This document shows positions 11,726 through 20,392 of a stretch of 43,615 nucleotides of DNA, piece by piece. The notes under the pieces were generated by a model, which did no database searches, was not told the origin of the DNA, and saw nothing but the letters and a program-made list of their open reading frames with translations. The position numbers and the translations under genes are program-made. The first letter of the stretch is position 1; every line of letters begins with the position of its first letter. Origin of the DNA: Myxococcales bacterium (GTDB lineage Bacteria > Myxococcota_A > Polyangia > Haliangiales > Haliangiaceae); NCBI GenBank assembly GCA_016794525.1, contig JAEUJY010000152.1, forward strand, positions 1-43,615, in the 5' to 3' direction.

Positions 11726-13207
11726 ATGTCGCGTCGCGCGCTCGCGTTCATCTTCGTGCTGGTGGCGGCCTGCGGGCCCAAGGGCGCGCGCGGCCCCGGC
11801 GGCGCGCCCGGCGAGTACCCCGCGCTCGGGTTCGTCGCCGCCGACGCCGCCTACGTCGTCACCGCGACCCGGGTCGGCGACGCGGTGGCCGTGCTCGACG
11901 ACCTCGCCGACGCGCTGGGCATGCTCGACGCCACCGACGCCCAGGCGGTCGGCCAGGACCTGGCCCGCGAGTTCGGCTTCGATCCGCTGTCGCTCGACAG
12001 CGTCGTCGCGCAGGGGATCGACCCCGGCCGCGGGATCGCGCTGTGGGGGCGCGGCGATCTCGGGCCGACGCTGGCGCTGCCGATCGCCGATCCGGCGCCG
12101 ATCGCCGCGCGCATCGACGCCTACCGGCAGAGCGGCGCGGTGGTGCAGGTGGGCCGGATCGCCGGGCGCGAGGTGTCGACCTGGCGGCCCGATCGCGAGG
12201 TCGCGGTCCACTGGAGCTTCGTCGACGACTGGCTGCTGGTCCACGTCGAGTTCGCGGCGGCGCACGAGCCGGCCGAGGCGTGGCTGACCCAGGCCCTGGC
12301 CGCGCGCGGGGCCTTCGCCGGGACGCCGGACTTCGCCGCGGCGCGGGCGGCGGCGGTCGCGCAGCTCGGTGCGCCGCCGGCGGTGCTGGCGGTCGCGCAG
12401 ATGCCGGCGATCCTGGCCTCGCGGCTGTGGCGCGAGGCCGGCGGCTGCGCCCACCCGCTGACCCAGCTGGGCCGGGTGACGCTGGCCGCGACCACCGACG
12501 GCGCCGTGGCCCGGGGCGCGCTGGTGCTCGAGGTGCCGGGCGGCCTCGACGCGGTGCGCGCGATGCAGTTCGGGGCGCCGGCCGGCTGGGCCGCGGCCCG
12601 GGGCGCGCCGCCGCTGGCGGTCGAGGTCGGCGTCGACCTGCGGCCGGTCCAGGCGGCGCTGGCGCCGTGCTTCGGCGACGATCTGACCCACCAGCCGATC
12701 GGCGCCGGCGTGTTCGGCGGGCGCGGCTTCGCCTACCAGCTCGACCTCGACGACCGCGAGGTGCGCGCCGCGTTCGCGGGCCGGGTCGACCCCCGGGTCG
12801 TGGCCGAGGCCGTCGACGAGATCCCGGGCTTCGACTTCCTCAAGCGCGGCCGCACCGTGGCCGGCCGCGCGGTCACCGAGGTCGACGTGCCGATGATCCC
12901 GACCTTGGCCTTCACCCAGGCCGGCGAGGAGCTGATCGGCGCGGTCGGCATGGCGATCGACCCGATCCTGACCGGCGCCACCGATCCCGGCACCGAGCGG
13001 GTCCCCGCCGAGCTCGGCCGCTTCGAGGTGCGTCCGCTGGCGTGGACCGCGGCGCAGTGGGACGCGCTCCTCGCCGACGTCATCACCCGCGACCGGGCGC
13101 GGGCCCGGACGATCGCCAGCCTGCGCCGGTGGCAGCTCGGCCTGATCGAGGCCCACACCGAAGATCGCGCGATCGTCGTCACCGCCCGCGGCGAGCGCGC
13201 GCGATAG
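11726..13207 (+). CDS. Hypothetical lipoprotein
   Basis: A 493-residue protein with a lipoprotein signal peptide (MSRRALAFIFVLVAAC, C16). The mature protein is a large alpha/beta domain without a motif I can assign. Features include LGFVAADAAYVVTATR near the N-terminus and a repeated pattern of hydrophobic strands, and it resembles proteins annotated as hypothetical in Myxococcota. An in-frame ATG at 11714 adds MLAD, but the start at 11726 gives a clean signal peptide. Fifty-four bases separate it from the ABC transporter genes on the same strand, so it may be part of that operon. Confidence 0.7.
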   Translation: MSRRALAFIFVLVAACGPKGARGPGGAPGEYPALGFVAADAAYVVTATRVGDAVAVLDDLADALGMLDATDAQAVGQDLAREFGFDPLSLDSVVAQGIDPGRGIALWGRGDLGPTLALPIADPAPIAARIDAYRQSGAVVQVGRIAGREVSTWRPDREVAVHWSFVDDWLLVHVEFAAAHEPAEAWLTQALAARGAFAGTPDFAAARAAAVAQLGAPPAVLAVAQMPAILASRLWREAGGCAHPLTQLGRVTLAATTDGAVARGALVLEVPGGLDAVRAMQFGAPAGWAAARGAPPLAVEVGVDLRPVQAALAPCFGDDLTHQPIGAGVFGGRGFAYQLDLDDREVRAAFAGRVDPRVVAEAVDEIPGFDFLKRGRTVAGRAVTEVDVPMIPTLAFTQAGEELIGAVGMAIDPILTGATDPGTERVPAELGRFEVRPLAWTAAQWDALLADVITRDRARARTIASLRRWQLGLIEAHTEDRAIVVTARGERAR

Positions 13208-13261
13208 CGGCGCCGCGGCGCCTTCCAACCCGCGCCGGATGTGATATCGACCGGGGGTCCC

Positions 13262-13993
13262 GTGGTCAGCCCCGTCATCTCGTTGCGCGACGTCACCAAG
13301 AGCTACGGCCAGGGCTCTGCCCGGACTCCGGTCCTGCGCGGAGTCTCGCTCGACATCGCCCCCGGCGAGCTGGTCGCGCTGGTCGGGCAGTCCGGCTCCG
13401 GCAAGTCGACCTTGCTCAACATCGTCGGCGGCCTCGACAAGGCCGACGGCGGTGAGATCAAGGTGCTCGACCACGACTACGGCAAGACCGGCGAGCGCGA
13501 GCTGGCCCGGCTGCGCAACACGTCGATCGGGTTCGTCTTCCAGGCCTTCAACCTGCTCGATCACCTGACCTGCCTCGGCAACGTCACCCTGCCCGCGGCG
13601 TTCGCCGCCGGCGGCAAGGACGCGCCGGCCCGGGGCCGCGAGGCCCTCGACCGCGTCGGGCTGTCGGCCTACGCCGATCGCCGGCCGTCGGAGCTGTCGG
13701 GCGGTCAGAAGCAGCGCGTCGCCATCGCCCGGGCGCTGTTCGGCCGGCCCAAGCTGCTCCTGTGCGACGAGCCGACCGGCAACCTCGACTCGGCCACCGG
13801 CCACGAGGTCATCGAGTTCTTCCAGAAGATCAACAAGGACGACGGCGTCACGCTGGTGATCGTCACCCACGAGCGCCGCGTCTCGAACATCGCGCAGCGG
13901 GTGATCGCGATGCGCGACGGCAACATCGTCGAGGGCGCCGGCACCGACGTCCACACCGCCGGCACCGGCGACGACCTGGGAGGTCCGGCATGA
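13262..13993 (+). CDS. ABC transporter ATP-binding protein, LolD/MacB type
   Basis: A 243-residue nucleotide-binding subunit. Walker A is GQSGSGKST (42-50), the Q-loop glutamine is Q94, the signature is LSGGQ (145-149), Walker B is LLLCDEPT (165-172) and the switch histidine is H203. The sequence fits the LolD/MacB/FtsE group, which drives mechanotransmission or lipoprotein/efflux export with FtsX-like permeases. I chose the GTG at 13262 because GGGGG lies 4 bases upstream; an in-frame GTG at 13241 would add seven residues. The stop overlaps the permease start (ATGA), so the two form one transporter. Confidence 0.9.
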   Translation: MVSPVISLRDVTKSYGQGSARTPVLRGVSLDIAPGELVALVGQSGSGKSTLLNIVGGLDKADGGEIKVLDHDYGKTGERELARLRNTSIGFVFQAFNLLDHLTCLGNVTLPAAFAAGGKDAPARGREALDRVGLSAYADRRPSELSGGQKQRVAIARALFGRPKLLLCDEPTGNLDSATGHEVIEFFQKINKDDGVTLVIVTHERRVSNIAQRVIAMRDGNIVEGAGTDVHTAGTGDDLGGPA

Positions 13994-15396
13994 TGCCCTC
14001 CGGCAAGCTGGCGCGGATGGTGGTGGCCAACGCCACCCGCAGCCCCAAGCACTTCGTCCTGTCGGCGTTCGGCATCGTCATCGGCATCGCCGCGTTCGTG
14101 TTCTTCCTGGCCGGCACGCTCGGCGTGTCCGACGTGCTGCTCGGCAAGGTGTTCCCGCTCGACCAGGTCGAGGTGATCGCGCCGCACACGTCGATCGCCG
14201 GCAAGAACCTGTCGCAGAAGATGAACGCCGAGACCGTCGCCAAGATCAAGGCGCGGCCCGAGGTCAAGGACGCGCTGCCGCGCATGACGCTGCAGTTCCC
14301 GGCCACCGGCTACGGCAAGTTCGAGGGCCAGGCGATCAACTTCGAGGTCGGCGGCTTCACCGACGGCATCCCCGACGCCCACGTCGCCGGCGATCCCAAG
14401 CTCGAGCCGGTGTTCAAGGACTGGGAGCCCGACGGCAAGGCGATGGGGCCGACCTGCGTGCCCAACACGCCCAACAACTGCCCGGACAAGGCGTGGCAGT
14501 ACTGCGACGCCAGCGACAACATGTGCCACCACCGGGTGCCGGTGATCATCTCGCCGACGGTGCTCGAGCTGTACAACACCCAGGTCGCCGACTCCCACGG
14601 CCTGCCGCACATCGGCGTGATGGAGCAGTTCATCGCCGAGCGCGGCCGCGAGCGGATGCACTTCTGGATGGGGCTCGGCTCGACGATGATGGCCGGCTCC
14701 AACGTCACGATCGACGCCAGCAAGCACCGCGAGGTCGGCGCGATCCTGGTCGGCGTGTCCGACAAGGCGCGCCGGGTCGGCCTGACCATCCCGATCGGCT
14801 ACGTCGAGCGCTGGAACCGCACCTTCGTCGGCGACAAGGCCGCCAGCGAGTACTCGTCGATCATCGTGACCCTGCGCAACAAGGACAAGCTGGCGACGTT
14901 CTCGCAGTGGCTGCAGGACGAGCCCAAGCTCAAGCTCGAGGATCAGCTGGGCGCCAGCTTCGCGACCGCGATGTTCGTCATCACGTTCGTGCTGCTGGGC
15001 ATCGCCTTCGTCATCGTGATCATCAGCGCCATCAACATCGCCCACAACTTCTTCATGCAGGTCACCGAGCGCCGCCGCGAGATCGGCGTGCTGCGCGCGA
15101 TCGGCGCGACCCGGGCCGACGTCATGGCGATCATCGTCGGCGAGTCGGCGATCATCGGCGTCGTGTCGGGCACGCTCGGCAGCCTGTTCGCGTGGCTGGC
15201 GTCGCTCGGCGTCGACTGGGCGCTCAAGCACGTCGCGCCCAAGTTCCCGTTCAAGCCCGACTCGCTGTTCAACTTCGAGTGGTGGATCTTCGCGTCGGCG
15301 GTGGGCCTGTCGATCCTGTTCTGCGTGCTGGGCGGCCTCTTGCCCGCGCTGCGCGCGTCGCGCCTCGAGCCGGCCGCCGCGCTCGCGCAGAACTAG
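13990..15396 (+). CDS. FtsX-like ABC transporter permease
   Basis: A 468-residue MacB/FtsX-family permease: TM1 at about 22-45, a large periplasmic domain (about 46-322), then three helices (about 326-350, 378-405, 430-455). The cytoplasmic motif ERRREIGVLRAIGATRADV between TM2 and TM3 and the end LPALRASRLEPAAAL are typical of the family. It pairs with the ATPase in front by a 4-base overlap. It is unusual in having four closely spaced cysteines in the periplasmic domain (C156, C164, C172, C179), probably a disulfide knot, not found in the standard MacB or LolC/E that I know. The substrate cannot be read from the sequence; lipoprotein or peptide export is possible. Confidence 0.88.
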   Translation: MMPSGKLARMVVANATRSPKHFVLSAFGIVIGIAAFVFFLAGTLGVSDVLLGKVFPLDQVEVIAPHTSIAGKNLSQKMNAETVAKIKARPEVKDALPRMTLQFPATGYGKFEGQAINFEVGGFTDGIPDAHVAGDPKLEPVFKDWEPDGKAMGPTCVPNTPNNCPDKAWQYCDASDNMCHHRVPVIISPTVLELYNTQVADSHGLPHIGVMEQFIAERGRERMHFWMGLGSTMMAGSNVTIDASKHREVGAILVGVSDKARRVGLTIPIGYVERWNRTFVGDKAASEYSSIIVTLRNKDKLATFSQWLQDEPKLKLEDQLGASFATAMFVITFVLLGIAFVIVIISAINIAHNFFMQVTERRREIGVLRAIGATRADVMAIIVGESAIIGVVSGTLGSLFAWLASLGVDWALKHVAPKFPFKPDSLFNFEWWIFASAVGLSILFCVLGGLLPALRASRLEPAAALAQN

Positions 15397-15401
15397 TTCC
15401 A

Positions 15402-15450
15402 GGGGGCTCGTCGCCGAGCCCCCCTCGATCCCGGCAAAGCCGGGATCGAG
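15402..15450 (+). terminator. Double hairpin after the ABC transporter operon
   Basis: Two adjacent perfect hairpins start 6 bases after the permease stop. The first (15402-15423) has arms GGGGGCTCG/CGAGCCCCC. The second (15424-15450) has 12-bp arms CTCGATCCCGGC with an AAA loop. There is no T-run, but position and stability fit a transcription end. Confidence 0.75.
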
Positions 15451-15650
15451 CCTCCCCCCGCGACGCGAGACTCCCGGCGCATCGACCGGTGCTCGACCGA
15501 ACTCGTCCGCGACTCGCGGCATGCCTCGGCTGCGCCCACGCCGCGGCGTGTCAGGCGGGCTGGGGCGTGGGTCGGGCCGACCCGCTAACTCGGCGAATCA
15601 TCCCGGGCGGGGTTTGGAGATCGTCGGCCAACTGTGGCGCCGGTTTCACT

Positions 15651-15677
15651 TTGCCCAAGGATTTCAGTTGGTATACG
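15651..15677 (+). promoter_or_regulatory. Possible promoter of the kinase gene
   Basis: The 273 bases between the double hairpin and the kinase start must hold its promoter. The best candidate is TTGCCC (15651-15656) and TATACG (15672-15677), separated by 15 bases, which is shorter than usual. This is the most AT-rich spot in the gap. Nothing else stands out. Confidence 0.35.
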
Positions 15678-15723
15678 GTCCCACGCTAGGCGGGGGTCGT
15701 TCCCGCTCAGGCTGGTCAGCACC

Positions 15724-18525
15724 GTGAAGAAGCCCGTTCCATTCGGCAAGTACTACTTGCTCGAGCGCATCAATGTCGGCGGCATGGCGGAGGTCTTCCG
15801 GTCGAAGGCCTATGGCGTGGAGGGCTTCGAGCGGCTGGTGGCCGTGAAGCGGATCCTTCCGAACATCGCGGAGGACAAAGAGTTCATCAAGATGTTCATC
15901 GACGAGGCGAAGATCGCGGTTCAGCTGAACCACGCGAACATCGCCCAGATCTTCGACCTCGGCGTCGTCGACGGCGCGTACTACATCGCCCTCGAGCACG
16001 TCCACGGTCGCGATCTCCGCAACATCTTCGATCGCTGCCGGACGGTCAACGAGCCGATGCCGGTGGCCCAGGCCTGCTTCGTGATCATGAAGATCTGCGA
16101 GGGCCTGGACTACGCGCACAACAAGCGCGACCAGGGCGGCCGCGACCTCAACCTCGTCCACCGAGATGTTTCGCCGCAGAACATCCTCGTGTCGTTCGAG
16201 GGCGAGGTGAAGCTCATCGACTTCGGCATCGCCAAGGCGGCCGGCAAGGGCCAGAAGACCCAGGCCGGCATCCTCAAGGGCAAGTTCGGCTACATGTCGC
16301 CGGAGCAGGTCCGCGGCCTGCCGATCGATCGCAAGAGCGACATCTTCTCGTGCGGCATCGTGCTGTACGAGCTGCTGACCGGCGAGCGGCTGTTCGTCGG
16401 CGAGAGCGACTTCTCGACGCTCGAGAAGGTCCGCAACGTCGAGATCCTCCCGCCGTCGACCTACAACCGCAAGATCCCCGACGAGCTCGAGCGCATCGTC
16501 CTCAAGGCGCTGGCCAAGGACACCGAGGATCGCTACCAGAACGCGATCGACCTCCACGACGAGCTGCAGGCGTTCGTCTACACCGCCGGCGAGTTCTACT
16601 CGCGCAAGGACCTGGCGGCGTGGATGAAGAAGACCTTCGGCAAGGAGATCGAGGAGGAGACCGCGAAGCTCGACAGCTACCGCCAGCTCAAGCCGCCGCC
16701 CGAGCTCCTCGCCGGTGGGGGCCGCGCGCCGTCGGCCTCGACGCCGCCGCCCGCCGCGGCGCGTCCGCCCGCGGTGCCGCCCGGCGCCCGGCGCACGACC
16801 TCGATGCCCGCCGTCCCGCCGCCCAGCCCGGGCGCTGGCGGCGCGCCGGTCACGCGGCCACCGCCGCCGCCGGCGAACCCGCGCTCGACCCAGGGCATGC
16901 CGGTGGTGCCGCCGCCGGCCTCGATGACGATGCCGTCGATGTCGGCCGCCGCCAACGCCGCCGCCGCGTCGATCGGCCCGCCCAAGGCCGACCTCAACTG
17001 GGACGACGACGAGCTCGAGACCCAGATCTACGACAACCCCGAGGAGGAGGCCGCGGCCAAGGCGGCCAAGGCCGGCCTCGCCGCCGCGCCGGTCGCCGCG
17101 ATCGCGGCGGCGTCCTCGCCGGGCCTGGTCCCGCCGCCGCCCGCCGACGAGCCCGACCTGTCGTCGCTGGTGCGGACGTCGAAGGGCTGGGGCGCGACCA
17201 AGCCCAACGGCGCCAACGGCACCAACGGCCACGCCGCGGTCGCCGCAGCCTCGACCCCGGCCTTCGCCGCGACCCCGAGCGCGCCCCCGGCGCCGGTCCC
17301 GGGGCCGCCGCCCCCGCGCCACGCGTCGCCGTTCTTCGACGACCGCATGGAGTCGTCGGCGTCGATGCCCAGCGCGCGCGCCGAGTCCTTCGACGCGATG
17401 GCGTCGTTCGGCGCCGGCGTCGTCCAGCCCAAGAAGTCGCGCACGATGCTGTGGGCCGCGCTCGGCGGCGTCGCGCTGATCGGCGCCGCGGTCGCGATCG
17501 TCATCATCACCTCGGGCGGCAGCGGCAAGGCCAAGGAGCCGACGCCGGCCGCGGGCACCGCCCCGGTCGCCGCCGGCACCGCCACCGCGCCGCCCGGCGA
17601 CGCCAACACCGGCTTCGACCTGTTCGTGACGCCGGCGACGGTCACCGGCTGGCGCATCGACGACAAGCCGCAGTCGACGTCGCTGCCGGCGCAGATCCGC
17701 CAGGTCTCGATCGGCAAGCACCGCGTGTCGATCGACGCGCCGCCCGGCTTCATGAGCGTCAGCCAGGACGTCGAGGTCAAGGCCGGCACCGTCGACAAGG
17801 TCGTCATCACGCTGCAGCCGCTGGAGATCGTCGCCAGCTTCGAGTCGACGCCGCCGGGCGCCAAGGTGTTCCTGGTCGCCGACGGCAACCGCACCGAGGT
17901 CGGCCCGACGCCGACCAACGCCAAGATCGATCCGCGGCTGCGCTACGACGTGGTCTTCGAGAAGGACGGCTACGTGCCGGTGACCAAGCCGCTGACGATC
18001 TCGGGCTCGCCCGAGGAGAAGGTGGTGGTCAACCTCGAGAAGGGCAGCCAGGTCGCGACGGGCCCCGGCTCGGGCAGCACCGGCCCGGTCACGGTCCCCG
18101 ACGGCGGCTCGGGCAAGAAGCCGGGCGGCGGTTCGTCGAAGCCGCCGGGCGGGGACAAGCCGCCGGGTGGCGACAAGCCGCCGGGCGGTGGCTCGGACAC
18201 CGGCGACAAGCCGCCGGGTGGCGACAAGCCGCCGGGTGGTGACAAGCCGCCGGGCGGGGACAAGCCGCCGGGTGGCGACAAGCCGCCGACGCCGAAGGGC
18301 GAGGGCACGCTGCTGCTCGGCGCCAAGCCGCCGTGCGAGATCTTCATCGACGGCCGCAACACCGGCCTGAAGACCCCGCAGCGCGACCTCAAGCTGTCGG
18401 CCGGCAAGCACAAGATCACGCTGCTCAACAACGAGTTCGGCATCAAGGAGTCGTTCTCGATCGAGATCAAGCCCGACGAGCAGACCAAGGTCACGAAGGA
18501 CTTCTCCGACCGCCTGCCGCAGTGA
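15724..18525 (+). CDS. Ser/Thr protein kinase with PEGA domains
   Basis: A 933-residue Pkn-type receptor-like kinase. The kinase domain covers about 8-275: glycine loop INVGGMAEV (16-24), lysine K42, catalytic HRDVSPQN (146-153) and DFG (166-168), all intact, so it should be active. A Pro/Ala-rich cytoplasmic linker (about 330-570) leads to one transmembrane helix (about 575-598, LWAALGGVALIGAAVAIV). The outer part has PEGA-like domains, then a GGDKPP repeat linker, and a final PEGA-like domain (EIFIDGRNTGLKTPQ). I chose the GTG at 15724 because the kinase fold begins there; an upstream in-frame ATG at 15634 adds an unlikely leader. It likely phosphorylates proteins in response to an envelope signal. 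The substrate is unknown. Confidence 0.92.
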   Translation: MKKPVPFGKYYLLERINVGGMAEVFRSKAYGVEGFERLVAVKRILPNIAEDKEFIKMFIDEAKIAVQLNHANIAQIFDLGVVDGAYYIALEHVHGRDLRNIFDRCRTVNEPMPVAQACFVIMKICEGLDYAHNKRDQGGRDLNLVHRDVSPQNILVSFEGEVKLIDFGIAKAAGKGQKTQAGILKGKFGYMSPEQVRGLPIDRKSDIFSCGIVLYELLTGERLFVGESDFSTLEKVRNVEILPPSTYNRKIPDELERIVLKALAKDTEDRYQNAIDLHDELQAFVYTAGEFYSRKDLAAWMKKTFGKEIEEETAKLDSYRQLKPPPELLAGGGRAPSASTPPPAAARPPAVPPGARRTTSMPAVPPPSPGAGGAPVTRPPPPPANPRSTQGMPVVPPPASMTMPSMSAAANAAAASIGPPKADLNWDDDELETQIYDNPEEEAAAKAAKAGLAAAPVAAIAAASSPGLVPPPPADEPDLSSLVRTSKGWGATKPNGANGTNGHAAVAAASTPAFAATPSAPPAPVPGPPPPRHASPFFDDRMESSASMPSARAESFDAMASFGAGVVQPKKSRTMLWAALGGVALIGAAVAIVIITSGGSGKAKEPTPAAGTAPVAAGTATAPPGDANTGFDLFVTPATVTGWRIDDKPQSTSLPAQIRQVSIGKHRVSIDAPPGFMSVSQDVEVKAGTVDKVVITLQPLEIVASFESTPPGAKVFLVADGNRTEVGPTPTNAKIDPRLRYDVVFEKDGYVPVTKPLTISGSPEEKVVVNLEKGSQVATGPGSGSTGPVTVPDGGSGKKPGGGSSKPPGGDKPPGGDKPPGGGSDTGDKPPGGDKPPGGDKPPGGDKPPGGDKPPTPKGEGTLLLGAKPPCEIFIDGRNTGLKTPQRDLKLSAGKHKITLLNNEFGIKESFSIEIKPDEQTKVTKDFSDRLPQ
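18141..18288 (+). repeat. GGDKPP-coding tandem repeat inside the kinase gene
   Basis: An 18-bp unit (coding PPGGDK) repeats with small changes, giving seven GDKPP motifs interrupted once by GGGSDT. It encodes a flexible linker between PEGA-like domains and is likely variable in length between strains. Confidence 0.8.
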
Positions 18526-18531
18526 CAAAGA

Positions 18532-18573
18532 GAGGGTCTTTCGAAAAGACCCTCCCCCGGCATGCGCCGGGGG
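18532..18573 (+). terminator. 3'-end GAGGG hairpin module, copy 2
   Basis: Six bases after the kinase stop lies a perfect hairpin GAGGGTCTTT / CGA / AAAGACCCTC (18532-18554), directly joined to a second perfect hairpin CCCCCGGC / ATGC / GCCGGGGG (18554-18573). Further on, CCCGAAACGGCCCAGAGCG (18641-18659) is also found after rpoZ. The rest of 18574-18771 shows no gene. Confidence 0.75.
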
Positions 18574-18771
18574 CCCAGGTGGCGGCAGGGGACTCACGGT
18601 CCCACATGTTCCGCCAGCGGTGGTCGGGGAGGTTGGCCGCCCCGAAACGGCCCAGAGCGAGGCCCCGACTGCTCCGAAGCCCGTGGTGGTTTCTGCCGGG
18701 CGGGGTGGCGAGGCGCGAGGGGCTCGCGGCCGCACCGCGCACTTCCTCGCGCTTGCGTTCCTGCCGGGTGG

Positions 18772-19692
18772 CTACGGGGCGGTGACCTCGCCGACGTCGT
18801 CGGCGAGGGGCGGCAAGAGCGGCGTGGGCTCGACGAGGGGGATCGAGGGATCGTCGGCGAGCGTGGCCGGATCGAAGTAGGCCGGGCGGGGGGGACCGAC
18901 CAGGACGAACATCGAGGGCGGCAGCTCGGGGCGGTCGCGATCCCACGCCTCGTTGAACTTGCGGCGCTCGGAGTCGATCTCCGCCGTCAGTTCCTCGGTC
19001 GACGTGTTGGAGAGCTTGGCCAGCTTCTCGACCAGGCGCCGCCGCGACTCGCGATCGGTGGTGTACAGGAGCAGCTCGCGCAGATCGCGGATCGCGGTGT
19101 CGCGCTGGCCGAGCTCGGTCTGCAGGTGCGCGACCCACGTGCCCAGCGACTTGGGCGCGCCTGGTATCCGGATCGCCCGCGCCAGGAGCGCGGCGCCCTT
19201 GGCCTTCCACGCGCGCACCTGCGCCGGGTCATCCGACTTCAGGCGCATGGCGTAGATCTCGCCGGCGCGCTGGGGCAGGTGGTAGTTCTTGGGGAAGCGC
19301 GCCATCGCCTCGTCGAGCACGCGCAGCACCTGCAGGTAGTCGTCCTGGGTGAGCGCCATCGTGAAGCTCTGCATCGCCAGCGCGCCCCACTCCATCGGCT
19401 CCTCGAACGCGGGGTCGAGCGCGGCGATGGCCTCGACCAGCCCGCGGATCGAGCGCGCGCTGGGGTCGACCTCGCCGCCGAACGCGACCAGCGCGCGGAC
19501 CCACAGCAGATCGGCCATCGCCTCGCGGTAGCCGAGCGAGGCGATGCGCGCCGCCCCGGGCGACGGCGCGTAGGGCTCGGTGGTCTGCTTGGCGGTGGCC
19601 TTGCGCTCGGCGTTGGCCGCGCTGCCCACCGCCTGCGCGCCGGCGATCAGCGCCAGCGCGACCACCGGTCCGGCGAGGCTTCCGAGTCGCAC
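18772..19692 (-). CDS. Exported helical-repeat (TPR-like) protein near pilins
   Basis: A 306-residue protein with an N-terminal hydrophobic signal or anchor (MRLGSLAGPVVALALIAGA) and a helical repeat body. Motifs such as GYREAMADLLWVRALVAFGG and repeated helix pairs suggest TPR-like units. The C-terminus is Pro-rich and acidic. The GTG at 19692 was chosen because TACACT lies exactly 6 bases upstream, as at several other starts in this window; an in-frame ATG at 19707 would add MYTRG. It is the last gene after two pilin genes on the same strand, 84 bases downstream, so it may act in pilus assembly or be an accessory. No precise family was recognised. Confidence 0.7.
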   Translation of the reverse strand: MRLGSLAGPVVALALIAGAQAVGSAANAERKATAKQTTEPYAPSPGAARIASLGYREAMADLLWVRALVAFGGEVDPSARSIRGLVEAIAALDPAFEEPMEWGALAMQSFTMALTQDDYLQVLRVLDEAMARFPKNYHLPQRAGEIYAMRLKSDDPAQVRAWKAKGAALLARAIRIPGAPKSLGTWVAHLQTELGQRDTAIRDLRELLLYTTDRESRRRLVEKLAKLSNTSTEELTAEIDSERRKFNEAWDRDRPELPPSMFVLVGPPRPAYFDPATLADDPSIPLVEPTPLLPPLADDVGEVTAP

Positions 19693-19698
19693 GCCACG

Positions 19699-19704
19699 AG
19701 TGTA
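19699..19704 (-). promoter_or_regulatory. -10-like TACACT before the TPR-like gene
   Basis: TACACT on the minus strand ends 6 bases before the GTG start at 19692. Transcription from it would begin at or next to the start codon. The same box with the same spacing precedes the genes starting at 21693 and 41793. Confidence 0.5.
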
Positions 19705-19776
19705 CATGGGCCCCGCCGAAAATGGCGACGGCCACCCGAGGTGGCCGCGTCGCGCGTCAGTCAGGCTGCCAGCGAA

Positions 19777-20292
19777 TCAGTCACCACGCGCCGGCTTCTG
19801 GATGGCGTAGGCCGGGTTGCCGCCGGTCGTGGTGGCGGTGAGCGTGTAGTCGACCGTCGTGGTGTCGCAGTCGAGGTCGCCGCGGGCGCGTGCGACGAAG
19901 CCCGCGCCACCACCGTTCGGAGTGTAGTCATACTGGAACAGGAACGGCTTCACCATCTCGAAGTTGAGCTCGTCCCACGCGGTCGGCGTACCGGCCGGGC
20001 CGACCCAGTCGGTCTGCACCACCGCGCACTTCTTGCCCGCCTGGTTGCAGCACGCCGTGCCCGGCGTGAATCCCGCGGTGAGGTTCGGGAAGGCCGAATC
20101 CTCGGCGAAGCGGGCGCCGGCGCCCTTCTCGATCGAGTTCAGGTTCAACATCGCCTCGCTGCGCTTGCTCGACTTCATGTAGTCGAGGAACTGCGGGATC
20201 GCGACGGCCGCCAGGATGCCGATGATGGCGACGACGATCATGAGCTCGATGAGGGTGAAGCCGCGCTGCGCCTTGCGAGAGATCTTGATCAT
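19777..20292 (-). CDS. pilA: Type IV pilin-like protein (first of a tandem pair by position)
   Basis: A 171-residue prepilin. After a short basic leader, the class III signal QRG/FTLIELMIVVAIIG is cut after G11 by prepilin peptidase; phenylalanine is +1 and glutamate +5 (E16). The hydrophobic alpha-1 helix continues to IPQFLDYMKSS. The C-terminal domain carries cysteines (ACCNQAGKKC and DLDC), fitting the usual pilin disulfide loop. A ribosome site AAAGGA lies 8 bases before the ATG. It is downstream of a second pilin gene and upstream of the TPR-like gene. It could be the main pilin or a minor pseudopilin. No pilB/pilT/pilQ genes are in the window. Confidence 0.88.
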   Translation of the reverse strand: MIKISRKAQRGFTLIELMIVVAIIGILAAVAIPQFLDYMKSSKRSEAMLNLNSIEKGAGARFAEDSAFPNLTAGFTPGTACCNQAGKKCAVVQTDWVGPAGTPTAWDELNFEMVKPFLFQYDYTPNGGGAGFVARARGDLDCDTTTVDYTLTATTTGGNPAYAIQKPARGD

Positions 20293-20373
20293 GGTGAGAG
20301 TCCTTTCGTGCGTGGTGGCCTGTGGCCGGTTGGATTGCCCGGGCCACACGCGTGGCTGCCGGTTCGAAATCGC

Positions 20374-20392
20374 GAGCGCGGATCCCGCGCTC
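20374..20392 (-). terminator. Hairpin between the two pilin genes
   Basis: GAGCGCGG / ATC / CCGCGCTC, perfect 8-bp arms, overlaps the stop codon of the upstream pilin by two bases. It may act as a partial terminator or as an mRNA-stability element that sets unequal expression of the two pilins. Confidence 0.5.

Noticed and set aside
11525-13954. An 809-residue minus-strand frame opposite the lipoprotein and ABC ATPase genes
   Set aside because: It crosses two unrelated plus-strand genes and has shadow composition.
15664-18735. A 1023-residue minus-strand frame opposite the kinase gene
   Set aside because: Arg/Leu/Val/Asp-rich shadow without a signal, motif or start context; the plus frame is a complete kinase.
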